The notes: a model not told the origin generated them from the sequence alone. Shown: positions 28,524 to 39,326, counted from the stretch's first letter. The stretch: DNA of 64,000 nt from Macrosoma leucophasiata (GCA_036365455.1 JAWQUS010000032.1:18236001-18300000); one strand, 5' to 3'. Made by a program: numbers and translations.

Positions 28524-28729
28524 TAAGACCTAAATTAAAAAAAAAAAACTATGTAAACGACAAGAATTTTGACTGATATAGACACGAAAACTTCTCGTGT
28601 CTACTGAAGACAAGACGAATAGAAACGTGTAAATATTTAGATTGTTAGATTATGACTGTTTCCGGGCAGTCGTACGTAGGGTGTGAGAGACAACTCGGTG
28701 TCAGTCATATTATTATTTTTTTATTTTTT

Positions 28730-29165
28730 AAAGAAAAATGGAAAGAAAAATTTGACTTCAGGCGAGGCTCGAACTCGCGACCTACTGGGAATCTAGTCCA
28801 GCCGCTCTTCCAATTGAGCTACTGAAGCCCTGCCCGATTTGTCCAATCTTTCCTTCACATCTATTGCATTGCTTTATGGTAGCAGCAGCGCCATCTATTA
28901 CCAACCATGCTAGTTAGGCAACCGATATAAGAGACTTTTCAGTTTATTGAATATCGTAAAGAAGTTGCTTTTACCCTTAATAATTGTTTTATATTATTTC
29001 GCATTAACACATGCTTGTGAAATATATTGGAAGAGCGGCTGGACTAGATTCCCAGTAGGTCGCGAGTTCGAGCCCCGCCTGAAGTCAAATTTTTCTTTCC
29101 ATTTTTCTTTAAAAAATAAAATATACTTCACAAGCATGTGTTAATGCGAAATAATATAAAACATA
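28730..29165. repeat. Large palindromic element with two tRNA-like arms
   Basis: A complete minus-strand tRNA-like unit (about 28752-28831: GACTTCAGGCGAGGCTCGAA ... GAGCTACTGAAGCC) faces a plus-strand half at 29029-29085. Both are bounded by AGAAAAATGGAAAGAAAAAT-type ends. The right edge (CACAAGCATGTGTTAATGCG) is repeated inverted at about 28985-29025 and directly near 20490. Confidence 0.55.
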
Positions 29166-29222
29166 TTATTATTTGTTTCTATCTGCTACAATTCGTCTAC
29201 GCAAACAAATGTACAGAAACTA

Positions 29223-29484
29223 CCTGGGGTGCGACCGCCTATCGACATTGCTATTGTCGTTGTCATTGCTGTCAAATTTTCATGTCGATTTTTGCTTTAA
29301 CTAAATACTCGAACTATCTAACAATAATCGAAATAATCTACCACTATCGCTTGTGTTTCACCTACGAAAGCAAGAAAAACAATCAGATTATCACTACTGC
29401 TTTTAAAGGAGCAACAATTCGACACGAAAGTTTGACAGCAATGACAACGACAATAGCAATGTCGATAGGCGGTCGCACCCCAGG
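29223..29484. mobile_element. MITE-3, long inverted repeat
   Basis: 262 bp. The left arm CCTGGGGTGCGACCGCCTAT continues for over 50 bases (to about 29277) as a near-perfect reverse complement of the right end (ATAGGCGGTCGCACCCCAGG). About 140 bp lie between. Low divergence of the arms suggests recent origin. Target duplication not resolved. Confidence 0.8.
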
Positions 29485-29654
29485 GGTGCTAAAGTAACTA
29501 AGGTCAACCTTACCCTACTCCAATCCCATTTTTTTCTTGATCAGCGCCGAAATAATATACACACAACACAGTTCGTTAGTAGTACGACACGAATTCTTAA
29601 GATTATTGTATTCTTACATACATCATATTCTTACATAGGTCCAGTGTCTCTTTT

Positions 29655-29925
29655 CATGTTTTTTTTTTTATGTCAAAAGATTGTCAGACTAGCAGACGGG
29701 CCACCTGATGGAAAGTAGTCACCGTCGCCTATAATAACACCAGGGGCGTCGCCAATGCGCTGCCAGCCCTGAAGGACTCTTTTGACGCCATTTTTGAAGA
29801 ACCCCATATTGTAGCACCGAGGGAACGCCTCCGAGGGAAGCCCATTCCACAATTTACACGTTCTGGGTAAAAACGAACGTGAGAACCGCACCGTTAAACA
29901 TGTACAAGAGGCCTTAGAGTTTAAG
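29655..29925 (-). pseudogene. CR1-like LINE C-terminus and 3' end
   Basis: The minus frame SRSFLPRTCKLWNGLPSEAF then PRCYNMGFFKNGVKRVLQGW is the same family as 26636-26833, about 30 codons longer at the N-terminal side. Ends with the CATCAGGTGGCCCGTCTGCT...CATAAAAAAAAA tail. Confidence 0.78.
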
Positions 29926-29959
29926 AAGAAACATGGCAAGACGTGAATAAAATTAAAAA

Positions 29960-30195
29960 AAAAACGGTCAAGAGCGTGTCGGGCTACGCGCAGCCTAGGG
30001 TTCCGTAGTTGCAAAGTAAGAGATGCGATGAAAGAAACCGCCCCCCCCCCTCTCCCGGGTGGACACTTGGCTCTAACGAATCGAACAATATCTTACATTT
30101 TATAAAAAAAGGAAAAAAAAAAGCAGCGCATTCCAACCATTTTGTCGGCGTGATTAAGGTGTATACTTGTGCCAAATTTCAAGTCTCTATTAAGG
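29960..30195. repeat. Family A/H end fragment
   Basis: AAACGGTCAAGAGCGTGTCG then GGGTTCCGTAG at the left, and TTTGTCGGCGTGATTAAGGT, CTTGTGCCAAATTTCAAGTC at the right. The same blocks flank the 32.4-32.9 kb copy. Confidence 0.5.
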
Positions 30196-30224
30196 TAAAG
30201 CTTTTTTTAATGTAACGCACCTAG

Positions 30225-30365
30225 TGTGAGTGTGGGTCACACATATTTCCCCCCGCAAAAAATGACGGTATGTGTTGACGGAATGTGTTTTGCATCGGTA
30301 ATAAACGCTATGGCTACTCCCCTCCGGTCCGCCGCGACCGGTGGACCGAGTTGCTCTATGGACTA
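30225..30365 (-). repeat. Family E fragment
   Basis: GTGGGTCACACATATTTCCC, GTTTTGCATCGGTAATAAAC and GGCTACTCCCCTCCGGTCCG with TTGCTCTATGG correspond in reverse to 61868-62020. Confidence 0.55.
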
Positions 30366-30369
30366 ACCG

Positions 30370-30628
30370 CACTAACAGATGATAACTCCCTTTCGCTATA
30401 GGGCGACAGGGTCGCCAGTCCCGACTACATCATTAAAATTTAACTTTCCATAAATTCCTGTATTATAAATCCCATTTTGTAACCGCATGAGGAACCTCGA
30501 ATCCCGCGGGATCTGAGGGTAGATTTAAAATAATGAATTGGATTTTTCTCCCTCACCCGATAATGAAGTTTGTGCGATACTATCGTGTATTTCAATTTGT
30601 TGGCTGGGTTTCAATAAATTTTATAGTG
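30370..30628. other. Spacer, no gene seen
   Basis: No repeat or coding frame recognised. Confidence 0.4.
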
Positions 30629-30643
30629 CTTTAAATCCTTGAA

Positions 30644-31010
30644 TAATAATAATAATAATAATGGCAACCCATTATACGTCCCACTGCTGGGCACGAGTCT
30701 CTCCCCTTTTTGAGGGGAGGCCTGGAGCTTACTCCACCTCGCTGCTCCAATGCGGATTGGTGGAGGTGGGTGGGTTAGTGGCCAACCCACTGTCGGATGT
30801 TTTCAAACCACCCATAAGGCCTCCGACAACCGTTTAACGACTGCTATCCATCGATAGCAACCGGGACCGACGGCTTAACGTGCCCTCCGAAGCACGGAAA
30901 CGCGCATTTAATTTGCCACTAGCAGTCACCCATCACACTACCCGACCGCGCCCGTAGTGCTTAACCGAGCAGATCGCTTACGATCTACACCAGCCGCTGG
31001 GCTATGCGCG
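30644..31010 (-). mobile_element. SINE-D, full length with 15-bp TSD
   Basis: Read on the minus strand: CGCGCATAGCCCAGCGGCTG, the 5S-like head (GTTAAGCACTACGGGCGCGG ... GATGGGTGACTGCTAGTGG), body, and (ATT)n. The flanking duplication CTTTAAATCCTTGAA / CTTCAATCCTTGAAT (30629-30643 and 31011-31025) supports retroposition. Best copy for comparing the head to 5S rRNA. Confidence 0.88.
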
Positions 31011-31129
31011 CTTCAATCCTTGAATACCTATATTGAATCCTCAGATTTATTGAATAATTCCCTCATTATAGTCGGGTAAACGGAGTTCATAACTCTATGC
31101 CTGTATTGCTTCAGAAGAATACTAAATTA

Positions 31130-31275
31130 TCACAGAGACATAACAACTTAAGTCTCAGGAGTGACAACGCATCTGCATTTTGACCTCTGGTTTTTGTGTA
31201 GATGTCTATAGGCTGCAGTCATCACTTAACATCCATGTGAACCGCACGCTTGAATCCTTGTTGTAACATAAAAAA
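31130..31275 (+). repeat. SINE-A 3' half
   Basis: CTCAGGAGTGACAACGCATC to CATAAAAAAATG, with the variant CACGCTTGAATCCTTG near the end. Confidence 0.65.
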
Positions 31276-31814
31276 ATGATCGCGCTACTTAAGCAGTATA
31301 ATAAGTTTCCATCCCAATATATAGTTGTAACTAATGACTGAGATACAGGGTAGGTTTCGCTATCGCGAGGTTTAGAGGACGGACCCTCTCAGGTCCGGGA
31401 AGGCTCTACAAGGACAAGTAGATAACAGTTGAAAAGGGTCCGTACGATACATTCAAATTTTCATAGAACGTATTGTGAATTAGCATTGAAATAGAAAAGG
31501 ATTTACATTTGACTAGCTTTTACTGGCGACTTTGTCCGCGTGGAATTCAGGCTTGTTCTGCATCCGGTATGTTTGCGGAAGCACGATCAGATGACTTTTT
31601 TGCAGTCATTAGTAAGAAGACCGCATCCCTACTGAGAAGGCTGCGCTCAAGTTCAAACAGCATCCTAAATATGTGAGCGGCTAAAAGTGATTCGCCGATG
31701 CTAAAGCATTTGCTTAAAGTTATAACTTTACTAACATAGTCAAACGATTATTGTAATATTAACAAGTGAGCCTAAGTTGCATCAAATTAACAAATTATTA
31801 TTATTATTATAGCT
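31276..31814. other. Spacer with a possible degraded coding scrap
   Basis: About 31590-31690 has a short plus frame (DDFFAVISKKTASLLRRLRS) that may be a mobile-element protein relic; too short to assign. An (ATT)n run is at 31796-31811. Confidence 0.3.
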
Positions 31815-31928
31815 TAAGCCTCAGGAGTGGCAACGCACCTGGATTGAAATCTAAGCTTTTTATCTAGATGTGTGTAGCATAGGCTACAGTGTTCACTTAC
31901 GTTTGTTTGCTACTTCATCTATAATATA
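31815..31928 (+). repeat. Decayed SINE-A 3' half
   Basis: GCCTCAGGAGTGGCAACGCA to TTTGCTACTTCATCTATAAT. Confidence 0.5.
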
Positions 31929-31934
31929 AAAATA

Positions 31935-32093
31935 AGTCGGGTTTTCCTCCCTGACGCTAACTCCAGAACGCGCGAACGGATTTCCACGGTTTTGCATTAA
32001 TTGAAAAGGTCTCGAGCTCCGTGAGGCTTATAGCAAAGGAAATTCAGGATTATAAAACGAAATCGGGCGAAGCCGCGTGCAACAGCTAGTGAT
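31935..32093 (-). mobile_element. Helitron-like family L copy
   Basis: AAGTCGGGTTTTCCTCCCTG to CGAAGCCGCGTGCAACAGCT then AGT. The reverse reads as the 60.75 kb unit. Confidence 0.65.
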
Positions 32094-32164
32094 ATATAAA
32101 AATCACAGTAACATTGAATTAGCTGCAACTAATGAGTATTATAAATCCAATCATGAATTCACGA

Positions 32165-32340
32165 ATAAATTAAATCCTAGTGTTCAGTCGGCGACCGGCG
32201 ACCGACCATGTTGCAGTCGGACGTTGTAAATGAGTTAGTTAGCCGCGTTTGATTGCTGTTTGCGTATTGCAAACGTAGCTTGCTAGCTTTGATTTGTGAG
32301 CATCAGTTCTCAAATTCAGTGATTTATTGCGTATTATTTA
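32165..32340 (+). promoter_or_regulatory. Candidate transcription start region
   Basis: Non-repetitive sequence with GTTCAGTCGGCGACCGGCGA (TCAGT is the arthropod initiator) and GCGTTTGATTGC. A 14-codon ATG frame starts at 32209. No TATA box is clear. Confidence 0.2.
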
Positions 32341-32374
32341 ATTTTCGATCTAAATTTTCGATTTATACATTCAT

Positions 32375-32855
32375 AGATTTGGTCGACTATTACACGCAAA
32401 CTTGTGAAGCCAACTTAAAAGTGAGATAGTTTTCCTTTTAATTTCATTATATCTAGCTACTATTGCCGTAACGTTTGAATTTCTTATAATAACCGTTTAG
32501 TTGGTAGGTATGTACGGGGGAGGAAGACACTTGACTCAAACGAAAATTGGCACTGAAAGCTTAATAACCCCTTAACTAAATCAAAAAATGATATGTGCAC
32601 ACCTCTAATATTTTTAAAAGACCTAGTTACAAGTTACATGTTTTTATTCTACCACTTTGTCGGCGTAATAAAGGTGTATACTTGTGCCAAATTTCAAATC
32701 TCTATTACCAATAGTTTTTACGCTAAGCCGCGAACGGACAGACAGACAGACGGAAATGGCGAAACTATAAGGGTTCCTTGTTTACTACGGAACCCTAAAA
32801 ACTACGGAACCCTACACTGCGCGTGTTCCGACACGCACTTGACCGGTTTTTTAAA
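32375..32855 (-). mobile_element. Family A repeat copy
   Basis: GGTCGACTATTACACGCAAA, CTATTGCCGTAACGTTTGAA, AACCGTTTAGTTGG, then TTTACTACGGAACCCTAAAA and CGACACGCACTTGACCGGTT at the right. Confidence 0.6.
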
Positions 32856-32902
32856 GAAGGAGACAAACTTAAATGTATACCTACTCTATGTATGTATGTA
32901 CA

Positions 32903-34733
32903 GCTGTGGGCGCGCACGCGATGTCCGACAGTCAAGCGTGACCTTAATCGCCTCGTGGATAAGGTCAGTGCAGCGATGAGCGTATTTCGTGGGGCTGCCT
33001 GGGAAGAAACCATAGACCGGGCGGCTGACCGAGACACCAATTTATATATGCTCACTCGCACGCTGACCCGCGAGCCGGCCCCGATATATCCGTTACTTGA
33101 CAATTCAGGTAAACGATGCTAAGGGGCCAGAGACCGGGCCGAAATACTGGCCACTCATCTGGAGGACGTATTTACCCCCCACCCACCCTCTACGGACCCC
33201 GCTGTCGTCGCGCATCATGATGACTGCGAGCGCCGCGTAAGGGAATTACTGTCGACACCGATCCCGCCACTCCGAGGGGATGATTTTATCTCCCCGTTTG
33301 AACTGCGGAGGGCCGTTTACCGGCTGAACGTCAAGAAGGCACCAGGACCGGATGGGATCCCTAACGCCGCGCTGCACCATCTGCCGTGGGGTAGCCTGGT
33401 ATCCCTTACCAGACTATTCAACGGCATACTCCACACGGGTCATTTTCCCTACGAGTGGAAACTCGGGAAAGTTATAGTTCTCCCCAAGCCGGGCAGGGAC
33501 CGCCGCTATCCATCTAGCTACCGCCCTATCATGCTGCTCTCACACCTCGCCAAGCTGTTCGAGCGTCTCCTGCTGCGGAGGCTGAGGCCACACCTTCCAT
33601 GTAGGGAGGAGCAGTTTGGCTTCCGCGCGGGACACTCCACGACGCTCCAGCTGGTGAGGGTACTACGCTATCTCGCCAATGAGTTCAGCAATCGTCAGTA
33701 CTCGGTCGGAGTATTTCTCGATATCGAGAAAGCCTTCGACCGGGTGTGGCATGTTGGACTCTTAGCGAAATTAGATACACTGCACCCCGCCTTACACAGG
33801 GTGGTGGCTAGCTTCCTGGAGGGCAGGCGGTTCTACGTCTCGATTGATGGGGAGGAATCGCCACACCATCCGATCCGTGCAGGAGTACCACAGGGCAGCT
33901 GTCTGTCGCCGTCGCTATATGCGGCGTATACAGACGACATCCCCACCTTGCGCGAACATCGGCCCGAAGGAGAAAGGGATGTAATGCTGTCCCTGTTTGC
34001 CGACGACAGCGCTTACTTTACGTCTGCGCCCCGGTTGCATTTTGCATACGAGCAAATGCAACGTTTGCTGAATAGATTGCCGGAGTGGTTCGATAAGTGG
34101 CGGATGGCCGTCAATGTGGGTAAGACGGCCGCTTTCGCAACGCGAACACTCCGCTACCGACTACCACCACTACGGCTCCGCGGCCAAGAGGTCCTATGGC
34201 AGCCGTCGGTCAAGTACCTTGGGTGTACCATCGACAGAGCGCTGCGCATGGTGCCCACCGTGGATAACGCGGTGCACCAGGCGGCGGCTGCTCGAGCGAT
34301 GCTACGTCCGGTACTGCAGTCGAGGCTGCCGTTGAGTACCAAGCTGCGGATCTACAACACCTACATTCGAACTAGGTTGACGTACGCTACACCAGCGTGG
34401 TACGACTTGTGCTCCACTACGCAGCGACGTCGCCTACAGGTACAGCAAAACGTGTGTCGTCGCTTGATAACCAACGCGGGGAAATACGTCAGAAATGACG
34501 TCATCTCACGGGACCTGCGTGTAGAATCCGTGCAAGAGTTCGTGGTCCATCTCGCGCGCGGTATGTACTATCGTGCGGAAAACGGACCTCACGGACACCT
34601 CCACGGATTTGCCCCACTACATAGCAGGCCGCCTGACGGGAGGGCACTCCCGCGCGAAATCCTCTCCGTGGTATCAACCCGGACACCCCGGGACGCCGAC
34701 GTATGTCCGAGCCCCGATCCCGAATCGTGATCC
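32903..34733 (+). pseudogene. Jockey-type LINE reverse transcriptase (5'-truncated, one stop)
   Basis: One frame runs from about 32903 to TGA at 34731-34733, broken only by TAA at 33120-33122. Before the stop is the linker region (RDLNRLVDKVSAAMSVF). After it come the RT fingers (KKAPGPDGIPNAAL, YRPIMLLSHLAKLFERL), motif A (FLDIEKAFDRVWH), motif B (GVPQGSCLSPSLY), catalytic FADD (LSLFADDSAYF) and the NVGKT block, then the thumb and C-terminus (RTRLTYATPAWYD). These are Jockey-clade features. The apurinic endonuclease and ORF1 are absent, as in a 5'-truncated copy. GC content far exceeds the surroundings. Confidence 0.85.
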
Positions 34734-35299
34734 GATACGTTAGTGAGCCAAGCTCGGCCGGGCTCGCCATTAGATGCAGAGCTCTGTGACGATGTCACGT
34801 AACCTGCCCGACCTGGGTTCGATTCCCGGACGTGGGGGCTTTCATCGGGGATGCGGTCGCGGGTCCGACTACGGTCCGGGCTACGACCGCGCAATATCTG
34901 CGGGCGTTGCCACTTTAGTGGTGGATGCCCACCCCTGTTGGCTTCCCAAAACTCGACGCTGGGCGACGGAAGCCGCCGCAGTGACGCCACTTCGCGCCGT
35001 GACGACACCCCCGCCGCCGCAATACCAACCGCCGCGGCACCGCTGTCATCACGGCTCCACCACACTTGGGAGGCGCCTACTCCGTCGCTGCGCCCTAATC
35101 GGCGACGCAGCCCTTACGACTGCGCCACCCAGACAAGACGCCGCTCTCATTATTATGGGAGCAGAAGATGCCGAGGCAAAGGGGCACGTGCCTCGAAGCC
35201 TATACCGCGCCGCGCGCTAGCGCGCTCGACCAATCAACGACGGCCTACTCTATCAAATAAAAAGAGAAGCATTAAAATATGAGCAACAGTAAAAAAAAA
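34734..35299 (+). mobile_element. 3' UTR and poly-A of the Jockey-type LINE
   Basis: GC-rich, continuing the composition of the RT frame, to GTAAAAAAAAAT at about 35289-35300. Contains GGGTTCGATTCCCGG at 34815-34829, a perfect T-arm/B-box motif. Long overlapping frames here are a by-product of low stop density. Confidence 0.55.
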
Positions 35300-36406
35300 T
35301 ACTTGGTCATACATAAAAAAATATTATACACTTCGCACTGATAAACTTCTTTTTGGTTTTTAGTTAGCTAAAAATAAAAACAAAGTTTTATCAAGTCATT
35401 TTTTGGCAGTCCTCTCGTGATGTTAACCTAACATTGCATAAAGAATTCTGAAGAGACCGAAACAGGTGGAAATCTGAATGTGCAAGGTCAGGACTATACG
35501 GCGGATGCATTAACACCTCCCAGCCAAACTCTCTTAATTTTTGCTGAGTGGCTATAGATGTATGAGGTCTAGCGTTATCATGATGAAACACCACACCCCT
35601 TCTGTTGATCAATTCCGGCCGCTTTCTCTCAACTTCTTGCTTTAATCTCATCAGTTGTTCGCAGTAGACTTCAGAATCGGTAGTCCTGTCTGGTGGTAAT
35701 AGCTCATAATGAATAATGCCCTTCCAATCCCACCACACACACAACATCACCTTATTGCGAGTTAACCCGGGTTTCGCCACAGTCTGTGAAGCCTGACCGG
35801 CCTTTGACCACGACCTTTTTCGCACGTTCTTGTCGTACGTGATCCACTTTTCATCACCAGTTATCAACTTCTTCAAAAATGATTCGGTTTCATTACGTCG
35901 TAATAAAGAATCACAAATGAGTACACGGTTCATTAGGTTTCTTTCAGTGAGCTCGTGAGGTACCCAAATATCGAGCTTTTTTTTGTACCCAGCTTTTTTC
36001 AAATGCGCCAAAACTGTTTTGTGATCAATTCTCAGTTCTTCAGCTACGTCGTAACTACTGATATGTCGATCTTGTTCCACTTTTTCAAAAATGGCATCCA
36101 TTTTATCCGTAATAGGGCGACCAGAGCGAGGTGCATCTTTGACATCAAAATTTCCGGATTGAAAACGCTTAAACCAAATTTGTGCTACTCTCACAGACAC
36201 TGCACTAGGTCCATAAACATCGCAATTTTTTTTCGCGGCTTGCGTTGCATTTTTACCTTTTTTGTAGTAAAATTTTAAAATGTATCGAATTTCTTCCTTA
36301 GATTCACTCATCTTGACAGTACGAAAAACAAATGAAAATCACGCATTTGCCTAATTTGAATTTGGAATTATGTTCTTTAAAATTTTAACTTTTAATGATA
36401 CCAAAA
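35300..36406 (-). mobile_element. mariner element
   Basis: The extent is approximate. The left end ACTTGGTCATACATAAAAAA lies at the poly-A end of the Jockey LINE. A weak counterpart on the other side is TTTAATGATACCAAAA at about 36391-36406. A clean pair of terminal inverted repeats is not visible. Confidence 0.5.
35391..36311 (-). CDS. mariner transposase, C-terminally truncated
   Basis: 306 codons from ATG (36311) to TGA. N-terminal helix-turn-helix region (SESKEEIRYILKFYYKKGKN), second DNA-binding part (DVAEELRIDHKTVLAHLKKA), WVPHEL motif (about residue 119), then the DD34D catalytic core: D in TGDEKWITYD, D in HHDNARPH, and D in SPDLAHSDFHLF with 34 residues between the last two. The frequent APSD motif reads AHSD. 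The last 40 or so residues of a typical mariner transposase are missing because the frame ends at EDCQKMT. All three acidic residues are present, but the truncation makes activity unlikely. Confidence 0.85.
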   Translation of the reverse strand: MSESKEEIRYILKFYYKKGKNATQAAKKNCDVYGPSAVSVRVAQIWFKRFQSGNFDVKDAPRSGRPITDKMDAIFEKVEQDRHISSYDVAEELRIDHKTVLAHLKKAGYKKKLDIWVPHELTERNLMNRVLICDSLLRRNETESFLKKLITGDEKWITYDKNVRKRSWSKAGQASQTVAKPGLTRNKVMLCVWWDWKGIIHYELLPPDRTTDSEVYCEQLMRLKQEVERKRPELINRRGVVFHHDNARPHTSIATQQKLREFGWEVLMHPPYSPDLAHSDFHLFRSLQNSLCNVRLTSREDCQKMT

Positions 36407-36486
36407 CCAGCCAGATACAAATACTACAGCCAAAGAGATTTTATTACAAGTTCATACATACTATAATGCGAAAAGACTTTTTCCCC

Positions 36487-36812
36487 AACCTATTACGTCC
36501 CACTACTGGGCACGAGTCTCTCCCCTTTTTCGGGGGGAGGCCTGGAGCTTACTCCAATGCGGATTGGTGGAGATACGGGTTAGTGGCCAACCCGTTGTCG
36601 GATGTTTTCAAATCGCCTATAAGGCCTCCGACAAGGTTTAACGACTGCTATCTATCGATAGCAACCGGGACCGATGGCTTAACATGCCCTCCGAAGCACG
36701 GAAACGCGCATTATAATTTGCCACTAGCGGTCACCCATCACACACCCGACCGCGCCCGTAGTGCTTAACCGAGTAGATCGTTTATGATCTACACCAACCG
36801 CGGGTCATGTTT
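36487..36812 (-). mobile_element. SINE-D copy
   Basis: Tail CTATTACGTCCCACTACTGG without a long (ATT)n, through to the head AGCACTACGGGCGCGGTCGG and GATCATAAACGATCTACTCG (minus). No TSD found. Confidence 0.78.
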
Positions 36813-37205
36813 CAATATTTCACCATACCTACATTGTTTTGTCATATATCAAAGGGTTTTTGATGAAAGCTCATTCATTTTTTTTTGGCGGCTTCATTTT
36901 TTCCAACATCCCTAACATTTAATGTCAAGTAAATGATTGCTGCCCTTATAACTGACCACCAATAAAATAATGGAGCCCGTCTGATATTTACGATACCCAA
37001 AAAAATCTATTTGTAAATGGACTGCTTCGCAATCACTTAGTTCAAATCTGATTGCTGTTAAATTGATAAAATCTATAGCAATTCATGTAAAAGCGATTTT
37101 GCAGTGAACAGCGTGTTGTAAAATAGCTGAGGTTGGAATACGTGGACAGATTCTGAGATATTTTACTGAGATACGACCATTCGTATCCATTACTTTTTTT
37201 AATGT
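36813..37205. other. Spacer, no gene seen
   Basis: AT-rich, no feature recognised. Confidence 0.5.
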
Positions 37206-37400
37206 TAAGGTAGCAATCACGACTTCTGACGAGGCATTTGGATCTGCGGTGTGTGACAACCGTTTGAATTGAGGGTCATGGGTTCGATTTCCGTACCAAG
37301 ACAAATATTTGTATGGCCTACAGATGTTTGTTTCGGATCTGGGTGTTTGTGTGTGTTTTGTGCGTGAACGACGGTTTTAACCTAGTGTGGGGCTGAAGGG
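37206..37400 (+). mobile_element. SINE-C, diverged copy
   Basis: A-box region altered (GGATCTGCGGTGTGTGACAA); B-box GGTTCGATTTCCG; ends GTGTGGGGCTGAAGGG. Confidence 0.72.
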
Positions 37401-37499
37401 TATTTTTTTATACTTCATTTCTTATAGTGTGTATAAAACTGCATTGATATTCTTTAGTTGAAAAGACACCTATAACAGTGTTGTGCGTCGTAAGAGGAG

Positions 37500-37765
37500 A
37501 TCATCGACGACACAACGCAGCCAGAGAGTATGTAATAATACTACGTATAGAATGGACACTTCGACGTCCCGCTCGATTTCCCCGCATCACCCAACCTCCC
37601 CTCTTATGGGCGAAGGTTGGTATTTTCTACGTGCTATGTACACAGGTGCACGTGTAAATACACGTCACTGATTGATGTCTGTGTAATAGAGACCAAAATA
37701 ATGGCGGAGTATTGAAGGGAGGAGAAGCGTTTGTATGCAATTTTGACGGAGTGGCCGCGGTGTGA
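37500..37765 (-). mobile_element. Family D2 repeat, longer copy
   Basis: Reverse complement of 21393-21605 with about 50 extra bases (TTGAAGGGAGGAGAAGCG, AATAATGGCGGAGTA). Confidence 0.6.
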
Positions 37766-37809
37766 CGCAGCTTAGGCTCTGTCGTCGATGGGGGAGATAT
37801 ACATATATG

Positions 37810-37965
37810 ATGCCTGGCTAGTGGATTCGCGATCGTAGTGGCGGTAGTTTTATCGTGGGACGCTGCTGCCCAACCCGCTTTATTATATTTACTACCGCCC
37901 TATTGGAATGCTTTGACCGCCATTGTTCGGTTGACTGACTGCACTAGCGGGAGAATTCTTCTCCA
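37810..37965 (+). repeat. Two-copy repeat, partner at 14.1 kb
   Basis: GTGGCGGTAGTTTTATCGTG, GACCGCCATTGTTCGGTTGA, CACTAGCGGGAGAA. Confidence 0.5.
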
Positions 37966-38324
37966 CTAGAGAGCAATGGAGTCATCACTTGCCACGCCTT
38001 CAATATAGGCTGTTGAGGTGGGATCTAAAACTCTACACTCTACAAAATGGGGTCTAAGGGACCCCTTTGACGCCATTAAGTAACGAACTGTCAAACCTAC
38101 TACAATACAGTAGATTAAACAATAGACTAATTGCTATAGTAAACAAATATACAACAGCAGTTGGCGTAAGAGAAACAATATTGTGTATTCATGAGGGATT
38201 CCGGGAAACGTGTTTGCGATGTACCTATTCAAGTATAGGGTTGTTAAAGGTTCTTATATCGATAAAATATCGAATATCCAATGTTACAACGGAACGACAA
38301 ATTGGTTACATTTGAAAAGGTTTT
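37966..38324. other. Spacer, no gene seen
   Basis: An 82-codon frame at 38067-38315 has no recognisable domain or codon bias. Confidence 0.4.
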
Positions 38325-38450
38325 TACTGCCTCGGTAGTCTATTGGTAGCCTATACCTATTCTTTAATACTACGAGGAGTTTGGTGATGTCAATAGCCTC
38401 ACCACCTATCACATAGGCCAAAAAGTAATCGGCAAATCGTGGGTGTATGA
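38325..38450 (+). repeat. SINE-B relic, internally deleted
   Basis: ACTGCCTCGGTAGTCTATTG then GAGTTTGGTGATGTCAATAG, CACATAGGCCAAAAAGTAAT and AATCGTGGGTG. The B-box segment is lost. Confidence 0.6.
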
Positions 38451-39045
38451 GAAATATAGGCGTAATATCTTGTCGATAAAATTATTCCGGTATTTTCATG
38501 GAAGATAATTATGTAAAACAATATTGGTAGATATATAGATATAGAAATGTCAGTATAAGGTTTTTAATAATATTCATATAAAAATTTTAAAAATAGTTTT
38601 TTGACGAATAAGATCGAATGCGAAAAATATTTAGTAGACCCGAACTTGTACCTAACCTTCGGAAACTTCAAGTGAATTACTATTACTATAAAAATATAGT
38701 ATCTTACCATCTGTGTGAACTGCATACTTCCTCGCCAACATCACTTCTTATAAAAATCTTATTTTTTATTATTTTGAGATATGTTTCCTACGTCATTGCA
38801 TCGACGTTGGAAAATCGACATTGGCGAATCTATTTTATCGACATCATCAGTTTTTCACGTTTCAACCCTACTCAACCCACATTGACTTAATATTACATGC
38901 GGTGTTTAAATAAACTATATATTATTTATTTGTATTTACTTATCAATACCTTGCTAAATGAAGAATATTTTGAAAGCTAATTCGAGTGAATTATAGGGCA
39001 CAAGGCGACGACCCTGCGTAAAATATAATAAGCTGAGAGAATAAT
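38451..39045. other. Spacer, no gene seen
   Basis: AT-rich with a scrap (CTGTGTGAACTGCATACTTC) that may be SINE-A-derived near 38710. Confidence 0.45.
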
Positions 39046-39326
39046 TGTTTTTTTTATGTAATGGAAGTGGCATACAAGCATGCAGTGCACATTGATGTTA
39101 AGTGATGACTGCAGCCTATAGACACTTACACAAAGACCAAGGTCAAAATTCAGATGCGTTACCACTCCTGAGGCAAATTACAGGGCCGCGTACATTACCA
39201 CCTGACCGGAACACGATTGAACCGGAACCGGAACACGACTGAACACTACCATTTAGCGGCAAGTATATTAGGTAATGCGGTGGTGCCTACGCCCGCGAGC
39301 TCCGTCACTGGAGCTCTACCACCAGT
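39046..39326 (-). mobile_element. SINE-A, full length
   Basis: Near consensus, with a duplicated ACCGGAAC stretch at 39205-39235 and a deletion of the GGCATAACACC block. Confidence 0.87.

Noticed and set aside
28947..29144. Signal-peptide-like N-terminus VKKLLLPLIIVLYYFALTHA
   Set aside because: The sequence is a repeat edge also found near 20.49 kb and inverted at 29.12 kb. It runs directly into the tRNA-like arm.
29138..29497. 119-codon plus ORF with a signal-like start
   Set aside because: Spans the inverted arms of MITE-3 and a palindromic repeat end; no independent support.
34774..35282. Long overlapping plus-strand ORFs after the Jockey RT
   Set aside because: Low stop density in GC-rich 3' UTR. 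No domain, no start context, and frames open on both strands.
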